Shown in pieces: positions 1-5,525 of a stretch of DNA of 5,525 bases. The notes under the pieces are model-generated. The model searched no databases. It saw only the letters and a program-made list of their open reading frames with translations, and was not told where the DNA came from. The position numbers and the translations under genes were made by a program. This stretch comes from an uncultured Flavobacteriales bacterium (GTDB taxonomy: Bacteria; Bacteroidota; Bacteroidia; Palsa-965). The stretch lies in the NCBI GenBank assembly GCA_937974275.1, contig CALJIF010000088.1, positions 1 to 5,525 on the forward strand. Reading direction: 5' to 3'. Position 1 is the stretch's first letter; each line of letters starts with the position of its first letter.

Positions 1-1636
1 CAACTACGGCTACTTCAATACGGCTAATTACAATACAGGATATTGTTACTTCGAAATGAAAAACTGGAATGCTGCAGCAGTGGCATTTCGTAAGTATGTT
101 TCGTTAAAAGGGAAATCAGATCCCGTTGCACGCGTGTATGATGCATACTTGCGATTAGGTGATGCGTACTTCCGTGTTGGAGACTTTGTTAATGCAAACG
201 ATTTTTACGGACAAGCTGTTGCACTCGCTACACCGGACGCGCGCTTTAAAGATTACGCCATGTATCAACAAGCAATGGCATTGGGGTATTTGGGTAAGAA
301 GAAAGAAAAAGCTGATCTGCTGCGCAATATGCGTGAGACATATCCGAATTCACAATACCTCGCAAGTTCACGTTACCAGGAAGCAAAAACGCTACACGAT
401 TTAAGAATGTATGATGAAGCACTTGTTGCATACAGTAAGTTATACAACGATTTGCCACAAAGTGAATATGCCGTGCCTTGCTTGATGAACATGGGGTTAA
501 TTTATCGCGCAAAGAACGATAATGACAATGCTTTAGTTCAATACAAAAAGGCAGTAGATGCAGTTAAAGGAAAAGGAACTTCGTTGTTTGGCGATCTGAT
601 GCGCGAGATAAAAGATATCTATGTACTTAAGGGACAGCTCGATCAATGGGAGCAGTATGCTGAAAGTGTAGGTTATGTGGAAAGCGCAGCAGTTGCAGAT
701 AGTACAACATATGCAGTTGCAACGAAATTCTACAAAGAAGGAAACTGCGCGGAAGTGTTGAAGCAATGTAATAAGTACATCTCCAAATATCCTTCGGGTA
801 TGTACATCACCGACATTCACCACATGCGAGCGGAATGTGCGTTTAAAGCAAACGATTTAACGACTGCGTTGGGTAGTTACAATGCGGTTATTGCAAAAGG
901 AACAACCAAGTACACGCAAAGAGCGATCGCTCAGGCAGCCTTGATTTATAATAAACAAGGAGATTACGCGAATGCTGTGAGGTTGTACCGTCGTGTAGAA
1001 GTTGAAGCCACAGCCCAAGGTGAACGCGATAACGCTAAAGTGAACTTGATGGTGTGTTATAATTATCTGAAGGTCGCGGATTCCGCCGCGTATTACGCAG
1101 GACAGGTTTTAACACTCAAAGGACTACCTTCCGACATTGTTGGTCAGGCTAACTTCTTAAAGGGGAATGATGCATTAGCGAAGAATGACAAAACTCAGGC
1201 GGATAAATATTTTAAGGAAGCGAAGAAATTATTACAAGGTACAGAGGTCGGTGCTGAAGCAAGTTATCGTCTCTGTTGGATTAAATACGACAATAAAGAG
1301 CATAAAACCGCGAAACAAGCAATTCTCGATCACATCAAGGAGAACGCAGGATTTTCACAATGGAGTGGAAAAGGTTGGCTGTTGTTGTCGGATAATTATC
1401 TCGCAATGAAGGATACCATCAATGCACGAAAAATTCTGGAGTATTATATCGCGAACGGTGATGTTCCGGAGTTGGTTACTGAGGCACAACAGAAGTTAAA
1501 CATTCTTGATGCGTTAAAACCAAAACCAAGCGATCGTATCCGACAAGATCTGATCATTCCAATGGGTGAGCCGAAAGATGAAGGACTCTTTCAGAATGAA
1601 GCTACTCCTCAACCAAACAATGGAGGTGGACAATGA
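1..1636 (+). CDS. TPR-repeat envelope protein, 3' part (start outside window)
   Basis: Probable periplasmic or outer-membrane-associated scaffold built of tetratricopeptide repeats; its partner and exact role are unknown. The reading frame is open from base 2, giving 544 visible residues. The ATG at 56 is internal: the 18 codons before it complete a TPR helix (TGYCYFEMKNW) that continues into AAAVAFRKYV. Further TPR-like helix pairs are visible at about nt 128-226 (LGDAYFRVGDFVNANDFYGQ), 239-345, 347-575 (MGLIYRAKNDNDNALVQYKK), 728-1010 (LIYNKQGDYANAVRLYRR) and 1255-1510. Spacing and style recall BamD/YbgF-like TPR proteins, but this is a fold-level resemblance only. The protein ends in a Pro/Asn/Gly-rich, probably disordered tail (QPNNGGGQ). 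The stop codon overlaps the start of the barrel gene downstream, implying one operon and a shared function. Related Bacteroidota proteins are often near 1000 residues, so about half may be missing. No catalytic motif is seen. TPR assignment is sure; function is not. Confidence 0.9.
   Translation, partial: NYGYFNTANYNTGYCYFEMKNWNAAAVAFRKYVSLKGKSDPVARVYDAYLRLGDAYFRVGDFVNANDFYGQAVALATPDARFKDYAMYQQAMALGYLGKKKEKADLLRNMRETYPNSQYLASSRYQEAKTLHDLRMYDEALVAYSKLYNDLPQSEYAVPCLMNMGLIYRAKNDNDNALVQYKKAVDAVKGKGTSLFGDLMREIKDIYVLKGQLDQWEQYAESVGYVESAAVADSTTYAVATKFYKEGNCAEVLKQCNKYISKYPSGMYITDIHHMRAECAFKANDLTTALGSYNAVIAKGTTKYTQRAIAQAALIYNKQGDYANAVRLYRRVEVEATAQGERDNAKVNLMVCYNYLKVADSAAYYAGQVLTLKGLPSDIVGQANFLKGNDALAKNDKTQADKYFKEAKKLLQGTEVGAEASYRLCWIKYDNKEHKTAKQAILDHIKENAGFSQWSGKGWLLLSDNYLAMKDTINARKILEYYIANGDVPELVTEAQQKLNILDALKPKPSDRIRQDLIIPMGEPKDEGLFQNEATPQPNNGGGQ
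1622..1627 (+). promoter_or_regulatory. Strong Shine-Dalgarno site for the barrel gene
   Basis: GGAGGT lies 5 nt before the ATG at 1633 and inside the last codons of the upstream TPR gene, where it contributes to the C-terminal Gly-Gly-Gly. A near-perfect Shine-Dalgarno sequence is uncommon in Bacteroidota, where most genes lack one; here it fixes the start of the barrel gene. Together with the ATGA overlap it suggests reinitiation or translational coupling. Confidence 0.75.
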
Positions 1637-3273
1637 AAAAGTTATTAATCATATTAAGTTGTTCCATTAGCGTTACAGTAGTTGCCCAAACCGGCTTTAC
1701 TATTGATGCGGAAGGAAGTGCGTCACCGATAATTTTAGATGAAGTTCGTAAGTTGCCGGAGGAGGTGCTGTTCAAAGACACCACCCTAAAGAAGCCCGAT
1801 TTTCAATATAATCTTGCGACGAAGCGATATGTTACTTCTTTCGTTCCGGATACTATCAATCCTGCAAAGTTGTCGAGCGAGCCACTTACGAAATTATACA
1901 GAACCTATGCGCGTGTCGGTGTAGGAAATTATGGCACGTTATACGGACAAATAAACGTGATGAGTTTGCGCTCGAAAAAAGGTGCTTACGGATTGGGACT
2001 TCACCATCATTCTGCAAAGGGTCCTGAAGAAGTACAAAGTGAATACTCCGGATTTTCAACACAAAAGGCGAATATTTGGGGAACAACATTCTTTGGAAAA
2101 CATTCATTGTCCGGTGCGTTTGATTATAACCGTCGTAAAGTGTCGTACTTCGGAAGTGTGAACCCTGAAAACATATTCACCGAAAATTTTTCCTCGCAAT
2201 GGTATAATATGTACCAGGCAGAAACAAAATTGAAAAGCTACTATCGCGATTCATCGGCAATCAACCATCAAATTGACGCTCGTTATTACTTCATGAACGA
2301 TCGTTATAAAGTGGGTGAGAATAATTTCCTTTTAACCGCCACAGCAGGTCGTTTCCTGAATAAAGAATACATCGATGCAGTTTTCGAAGCAGATTACAAT
2401 AGGACCCACGGAGAACAGGATACAGCTATCAATTCTATTATTCGGTTCACACCAAGATTTAGTGTGCACACCCCAAAGTTTGATGCACGTATTGGTGTTG
2501 GTTTGCACTTTCAGGCAGGGGATGAAAAGTTGACTCTGGTGTATCCTCAAGCGTATTTCAGTTATAATATCATCAATAACATCATTACTCCGTACGTTTC
2601 ATTAACAGGCGGTCTTGAACGGAATTCGTATCGCGCCTTTACAGAAATTAATCCGTTTATCATCAATTCAGCTGCTTTCGGATTGCGCAACACGCAGCGT
2701 CGTTATGAACTTTCTGCAGGTATTCGCGGAAGCCTTTCTTCGGAGATCAGTTACGATGCCAAAGTGAAGTTGTTTGAATTGCGTAACGCACCCTTCTTCG
2801 TAAATACTTCTGAAGCGGTTGATATTTTCAGGAACAAATTCATGATCGTTTATGACGATGTTGAGGTAGTGCAGGTTCATGGTGAATTAAGCTGGCAACG
2901 TTTCGAGAAAATTCGTGTATTAGCAGTTGGAGATTATTTTAAATACTCCATGACCAATGAAGCGCGACCATGGCACACGCCTGCACTGCGTCTGGCATTA
3001 ACAGGACAATATAATTTGCGCGATAAAATAGTTGCGGGAACAAGCGTGTACTATTTGAGCGGGCAATATGCAAAGTTGATTAACGGCGCGCAGATTACGG
3101 AAGTTACTTTAGATGGATTGGTAGATGTTAATTTGAACTTTGAATACCGCTATACGAAGTTCTTATCGTTGTACGCCAATTTCAATAACATAGCAGCGCA
3201 ACGATATCAGCGTTGGTATGGTTATCCAACGCAGCGATTCAACTTCGTCGCAGGCCTGTCTTACACGTTTTGA
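1633..3273 (+). CDS. Outer-membrane beta-barrel protein (TonB-receptor-like, plugless)
   Basis: Predicted outer-membrane barrel of 546 residues; ligand or partner unknown. Residues 1-18 form a Sec signal peptide (KK, then a hydrophobic stretch, ending VVA), with likely cleavage between A18 and Q19, a common Bacteroidota arrangement. Residues 19-90 are a non-barrel, Pro- and charge-rich segment (LPEEVLFKDT, FVPDTINPAKL). From about residue 92 (ARVGVGNYGTLYGQ) to the end, alternating hydrophobic/polar stretches with many aromatics and short turns indicate beta strands. The last strand (FNFVAGLSYTF) ends in Phe, the usual barrel-assembly signal. Homologues are often labelled TonB-dependent receptor, but I see no plug domain or TonB box, and 546 residues is short for a 22-strand receptor with plug. 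A smaller barrel is therefore more likely. The start at 1633 is supported by the GGAGGT site and the signal peptide. It overlaps the TPR gene by 4 bases, suggesting that the TPR protein works with it at the outer membrane. Confidence 0.85.
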   Translation: MKKLLIILSCSISVTVVAQTGFTIDAEGSASPIILDEVRKLPEEVLFKDTTLKKPDFQYNLATKRYVTSFVPDTINPAKLSSEPLTKLYRTYARVGVGNYGTLYGQINVMSLRSKKGAYGLGLHHHSAKGPEEVQSEYSGFSTQKANIWGTTFFGKHSLSGAFDYNRRKVSYFGSVNPENIFTENFSSQWYNMYQAETKLKSYYRDSSAINHQIDARYYFMNDRYKVGENNFLLTATAGRFLNKEYIDAVFEADYNRTHGEQDTAINSIIRFTPRFSVHTPKFDARIGVGLHFQAGDEKLTLVYPQAYFSYNIINNIITPYVSLTGGLERNSYRAFTEINPFIINSAAFGLRNTQRRYELSAGIRGSLSSEISYDAKVKLFELRNAPFFVNTSEAVDIFRNKFMIVYDDVEVVQVHGELSWQRFEKIRVLAVGDYFKYSMTNEARPWHTPALRLALTGQYNLRDKIVAGTSVYYLSGQYAKLINGAQITEVTLDGLVDVNLNFEYRYTKFLSLYANFNNIAAQRYQRWYGYPTQRFNFVAGLSYTF

Positions 3274-3283
3274 ACGCGTAAGA
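3259..3283 (+). terminator. Weak hairpin over the barrel-gene stop codon
   Basis: TCTTACACG (3259-3267) pairs with CGCGTAAGA (3275-3283), a 9-bp stem with one A/C mismatch around a 7-nt loop that contains the TGA stop. No T-tract follows, so it is not a classical intrinsic terminator. It may help end or stabilise the TPR-barrel transcript, or may be chance. Confidence 0.25.
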
Positions 3284-3352
3284 AATATCCTCAAACATAT
3301 AGCCGCTAATTATCCAAATTTCCGGGTCGGTAAGTTCTCGACAATTTGTTGA

Positions 3353-3378
3353 TAAACCCCAATGTTTTCAAGGGTTTA
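3353..3378 (+). repeat. 7-bp inverted repeat upstream of the gyrB promoter
   Basis: TAAACCC (3353-3359) and GGGTTTA (3372-3378) are perfect inverted arms separated by 12 nt, lying about 25 bp upstream of the putative -7 element of gyrB. The site could be a transcript-end hairpin for the upstream operon or a protein-binding site for gyrB. A 7-bp stem is short enough to be chance. Confidence 0.35.
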
Positions 3379-3395
3379 AGGTCGTTCGTGACGGC

Positions 3396-3436
3396 ATTTT
3401 TCGTAACTTTGGGATGCATTAAAAAAATCGAAAAAT
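3396..3436. repeat. Perfect 8-bp inverted repeat flanking the gyrB -7 element
   Basis: ATTTTTCG (3396-3403) and CGAAAAAT (3429-3436) are exact reverse complements, 25 nt apart. The left arm abuts the -7 element and the right arm lies in the 5' leader, so the pair brackets the predicted transcription start. This geometry would suit an operator, but the arms are AT-rich and could arise by chance. Confidence 0.4.
3404..3411 (+). promoter_or_regulatory. Probable gyrB promoter, -7 element TAACTTTG
   Basis: TAACTTTG matches the Bacteroidota primary-sigma -7 consensus TAnnTTTG exactly and lies 38 bp before the gyrB start codon. Transcription would begin near 3416-3418, leaving a short A-rich leader of about 32 nt without a Shine-Dalgarno site, as is usual in this phylum. 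A matching -33 TTG/TTTG is not evident at the expected distance (roughly 3378-3386 reads AAGGTCGTT), so the promoter may be weak at -33 or need an activator. Confidence 0.6.
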
Positions 3437-3449
3437 TCCCTGATTAGAT

Positions 3450-5408
3450 ATGGAAGAAATTGTAAAAGGTAAAGCGTCAGATTATTCGGCGGATAGTATT
3501 CAGGTTTTAGAAGGATTAGAGGCTGTGCGAAAGCGTCCTGCGATGTATATCGGTGACGTTGGTGTTAAGGGGCTTCACCATCTGGTATATGAAGTTGTGG
3601 ACAACTCGATCGACGAAGCTCTTGCAGGCTACTGTACGGATATTCGTGTGACGATTCATAAGAATAACGCGATTTCTGTTGAAGATAATGGTCGAGGTAT
3701 CCCTACTGATATTCACCCGAAAGAAGGTCGTTCGGCATTAGAAGTTGTAATGACTGTTTTACACGCCGGTGGTAAATTCGATAAGGATTCCTACAAAGTA
3801 TCGGGTGGCTTGCACGGTGTGGGTGTTTCCTGTGTGAATGCACTTTCAACATTAATGCGTACCACGGTGCAACGTCAGGGAAAAATTTTCCAGCAGGAAT
3901 TTAGTTGCGGTAAACCTTTGTATTCAGTTAAAGAGATTGGTACAAGCGATAAAACCGGAACGATGCAGTATTTCGAGCCGGACTATTCCATTTTTACTGT
4001 TCAGGAATACAACTATGATACGTTGGCAAGTCGTATGCGTGAATTGGCTTTCTTAAATAAAGGCATTCGCATTATCCTTGCTGATGAGCGTCGTCAAAAT
4101 GATGATGGAACTTTTTACAGTGAAGAGTTTTACTCACAAGGTGGTCTTCGTGAATTTGTAGAATACCTTGATGCTAATCGTGAGAAATTAAGTGAGGAAG
4201 TAATTCACATTGAAGGAGAGCGAAATGGTATTCCTGTTGAAGTAGCCATGCAGTACAATTCTTCCTTCTCCGAAAATTTGCATTCCTATGTAAATAACAT
4301 TAATACACACGAAGGAGGTACTCACGTAGCAGGTTTTCGTCGCGGGTTGACGCGTACTTTGAAATCGTATGCTGAAAAGCAGGGCTTATTTGCGAAATTG
4401 AAATTTGAGATTAACGGAGACGATTTTCGTGAAGGTTTAACTGCTGTTATCTCTGTAAAGGTTGCAGAACCGCAATTTGAGGGTCAGACCAAAACGAAAT
4501 TGGGCAACGGTGAAGTGGACGGTGCCGTAAGTGCAGCTGTGAGTGAAATGTTGTCGAATTACTTGGAAGAGCATCCGAAACAGGCACGAATGATTGTAGA
4601 TAAAGTTATTCTTGCCGCAACAGCTCGTCACGCTGCTCGAAAAGCTCGTGAATTGGTGCAGCGTAAAGGAGCTTTAACGGGTGGTGGTTTGCCGGGTAAG
4701 TTGGCTGACTGTTCTGAAAATGACCCTACAAAATGTGAGTTGTTCCTTGTCGAAGGTGATTCTGCGGGTGGAACAGCAAAGCAAGGACGTAATCGTGCAT
4801 TCCAGGCTATCCTTCCGTTGCGCGGAAAGATTTTGAACGTGGAGAAGGCAATGGAACATAAAATTTACGAAAACGAAGAAATCAAGAATATATTCACTGC
4901 ATTGGGAGTTCATCGTGGTACAGTAGAAGATGAGCGAGCGTTGAATCTTGACAAACTTCGTTACCATAAAATTGTGATCATGACAGATGCTGACGTGGAT
5001 GGAAGTCACATCACGACGTTAATTCTGACGTTCTTTTTCCGTCACATGCGTGAACTGGTTGAACGTGGATACGTTTATATCGCAGCTCCACCATTGTATT
5101 TAGTGAAGAAGGGCAAAGAAGAGCGCTACTGCTGGAATGAAGAGCAACGTGATGTATTCATCAAGGAATTGGCAGGAGAAGGGAAGGAGTCGTCGGTGAA
5201 TATTCAACGTTATAAGGGTCTTGGAGAAATGAATGCTGAGCAATTGTGGTCCACAACGATGAATCCGGATAGCAGAACATTGCGTCAGGTTTCAATCGAC
5301 AGTGCTGCAGAAGCGGATCGTATTTTCTCCATGCTCATGGGTGATGACGTGCCACCACGTCGTGAGTTTATTGAAAAGAACGCGAAATACGCCAAGATCG
5401 ACGCATAA
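3450..5408 (+). CDS. gyrB: DNA gyrase subunit B
   Basis: ATPase subunit of gyrase, the cytoplasmic A2B2 type II topoisomerase that introduces negative supercoils. The 652 residues match the usual Bacteroidota length and lack the ~165-residue insertion of E. coli GyrB. The GHKL ATPase domain covers about 1-225: E48 (catalytic base) and N52 in EVVDNSIDEA, D79 in EDNGRGIP, the GGLHGVGVS lid at 119-127, and R142 and T171, equivalent to the aminocoumarin-contact residues of E. coli by a constant offset of 6. The transducer domain covers about 226-400 with QTKTKLGN at 346-353 (K350 probably contacts ATP). The TOPRIM domain has EGDS at 435-438 and the metal-binding DADVD at 513-517. The tail carries QRYKGLGEMN at 586-595. 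The N-terminus (SADSIQVLEGLEAVRKRP) is typical of GyrB, not ParE. ATG 3450 is the first start after an in-frame TGA at 3441. It appears to be a single-gene transcript from the 3404 promoter to the 5429 terminator. All key residues are present. Confidence 0.98.
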   Translation: MEEIVKGKASDYSADSIQVLEGLEAVRKRPAMYIGDVGVKGLHHLVYEVVDNSIDEALAGYCTDIRVTIHKNNAISVEDNGRGIPTDIHPKEGRSALEVVMTVLHAGGKFDKDSYKVSGGLHGVGVSCVNALSTLMRTTVQRQGKIFQQEFSCGKPLYSVKEIGTSDKTGTMQYFEPDYSIFTVQEYNYDTLASRMRELAFLNKGIRIILADERRQNDDGTFYSEEFYSQGGLREFVEYLDANREKLSEEVIHIEGERNGIPVEVAMQYNSSFSENLHSYVNNINTHEGGTHVAGFRRGLTRTLKSYAEKQGLFAKLKFEINGDDFREGLTAVISVKVAEPQFEGQTKTKLGNGEVDGAVSAAVSEMLSNYLEEHPKQARMIVDKVILAATARHAARKARELVQRKGALTGGGLPGKLADCSENDPTKCELFLVEGDSAGGTAKQGRNRAFQAILPLRGKILNVEKAMEHKIYENEEIKNIFTALGVHRGTVEDERALNLDKLRYHKIVIMTDADVDGSHITTLILTFFFRHMRELVERGYVYIAAPPLYLVKKGKEERYCWNEEQRDVFIKELAGEGKESSVNIQRYKGLGEMNAEQLWSTTMNPDSRTLRQVSIDSAAEADRIFSMLMGDDVPPRREFIEKNAKYAKIDA

Positions 5409-5411
5409 TAG
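5406..5411 (+). other. gyrB: Tandem in-frame stop codons of gyrB
   Basis: TAA at 5406-5408 is followed directly by an in-frame TAG at 5409-5411. The second stop would catch readthrough, a feature seen at the ends of some highly expressed genes. Confidence 0.8.
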
Positions 5412-5428
5412 TATGATTCTTAGATTTG

Positions 5429-5459
5429 AAAAAGGACAGCCTGTTGGTTGTCCTTTTTT
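5429..5459 (+). terminator. Intrinsic terminator of gyrB
   Basis: A 13-bp stem pairs 5429-5441 (AAAAAGGACAGCC) with 5446-5458 (GGTTGTCCTTTTT) around a TGTT loop. It contains one G-U wobble and is followed by a T-tract (5454-5459). It starts about 20 nt after the gyrB stop. The A-run on the 5' side becomes a T-tract on the opposite strand, so it could also stop transcripts arriving from the right. Confidence 0.9.
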
Positions 5460-5488
5460 ATTGTTATGTCTGTACCGTCCTGAAATAA

Positions 5489-5509
5489 GTTGACGCAAAA
5501 CACGTCAAC
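5489..5509. repeat. 7-bp inverted repeat before the 5511 start codon
   Basis: GTTGACG (5489-5495) and CGTCAAC (5503-5509) are perfect inverted arms around a 7-nt loop, ending one base before the ATG at 5511. As RNA it would form a hairpin immediately before that start, which could reduce translation from transcripts reading in from outside. As DNA it could be a transposase or regulator binding site. Confidence 0.5.
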
Positions 5510-5510
5510 A

Positions 5511-5525
5511 ATGGAAGAACAAAGA
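5511..5525 (+). CDS. Possible start of the next gene (transposase OrfA?), 5 codons
   Basis: ATG at 5511 opens a frame reading MEEQR and runs off the window. Charged N-termini of this kind are common in IS3-family OrfA proteins, which fits the IS-like sequence just upstream. There is no Shine-Dalgarno site; the bases before the ATG form the right arm of the inverted repeat. Five codons cannot prove a gene, so the call rests on context. Confidence 0.3.

Larger units (their letters stand above)
5471..5525 (+). mobile_element. Possible left end of an insertion sequence (partial)
   Basis: The stretch starting TGTACCGTCCTGAAATAAGT, just after the gyrB terminator, resembles in my recollection the terminal repeats of IS3-type elements in Bacteroidota: it begins with TG, and a short ORF starts 40 nt inside. 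It cannot be verified here because the element body, the right end and any target duplication are beyond the window. It could instead be ordinary intergenic DNA before the next gene. Confidence 0.4.

Noticed and set aside
1..55. Short direct repeats (AATACGGCTAA / AATACAGGATA) at the left edge
   Set aside because: They encode the aromatic/Asn-rich TPR helix in frame and the similarity is short and imperfect; codon-level coincidence is the simpler explanation.
533..823. 96-codon open frame on the minus strand
   Set aside because: It lies antisense to the TPR gene and its Cys/Ile/Phe-rich translation looks like a shadow of the TPR codons, with no start signal.
1633..1662. Lipoprotein signal (I-L-S-C ending at Cys10) in the barrel protein
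   Set aside because: The hydrophobic stretch before Cys10 is too short and Leu at -2 is atypical; cleavage at VVA/Q after residue 18 fits a barrel protein much better.
3274..3449. Small RNA, tRNA or riboswitch in the 176-bp intergenic region
   Set aside because: Only short inverted repeats are present; there is no cloverleaf, no known riboswitch core and no T-tract terminator.
4674..5009. 111-codon open frame on the minus strand
   Set aside because: It lies wholly inside gyrB, whose protein is unmistakable on the plus strand; the antisense translation is Cys/Phe/Thr-rich and shows no recognisable domain.
3450..5408. ParE (topoisomerase IV subunit B) instead of GyrB
   Set aside because: The N-terminal SADSIQVLEGLEAVRKRPAM pattern, the continuous match over GyrB landmarks and the C-terminal tail are those of Bacteroidota GyrB; ParE of this phylum has a different N-terminal signature.
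5302..5493. 63-codon plus-strand frame across the gyrB end and terminator
   Set aside because: It overlaps gyrB out of frame and runs through the terminator stem, so it is not a credible gene.

Overview
The window looks like a chromosomal segment from a member of the Bacteroidota. Four things point there: the GyrB sequence and its ~650-residue length; the absence of a Shine-Dalgarno site before gyrB, with an A-rich leader instead; a TAnnTTTG-type -7 promoter element; and a TPR-protein/outer-membrane-barrel gene pair of a kind common in that phylum. Base composition is moderately AT-rich throughout. I cannot resolve the lineage below phylum with confidence; Flavobacteriales or a nearby order is plausible.

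Layout, with every gene on the + strand. (1) Positions 1-1636 hold the 3' part of a large tetratricopeptide-repeat (TPR) gene. Its frame is open to the left edge, so the true start lies outside the window. (2) Positions 1633-3273 hold a complete outer-membrane beta-barrel protein with a Sec signal peptide. It overlaps the TPR gene by 4 bases (ATGA) and has a strong ribosome binding site inside the TPR gene's last codons, so the two are almost certainly one translationally coupled operon. (3) Positions 3274-3449 are a 176-bp intergenic region with small inverted repeats and a probable gyrB promoter. (4) Positions 3450-5408 hold a complete and apparently normal gyrB, closed by tandem stop codons and a clear hairpin-plus-T-tract terminator at 5429-5459. 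(5) From about 5471 to the right edge the sequence resembles the left end of an insertion sequence, with the first five codons of a possible transposase gene at 5511. This last call is tentative because only about 55 bases are visible.

Functionally there are two independent units. The first is an envelope pair: a periplasmic or outer-membrane-associated TPR scaffold and a barrel annotated in many genomes as 'TonB-dependent receptor' although no plug domain is visible. The second is the housekeeping topoisomerase subunit GyrB. The envelope pair is the least understood content here. I found no CRISPR array, tRNA, rRNA, toxin-antitoxin or defence locus, and nothing that convincingly amounts to a novel system.
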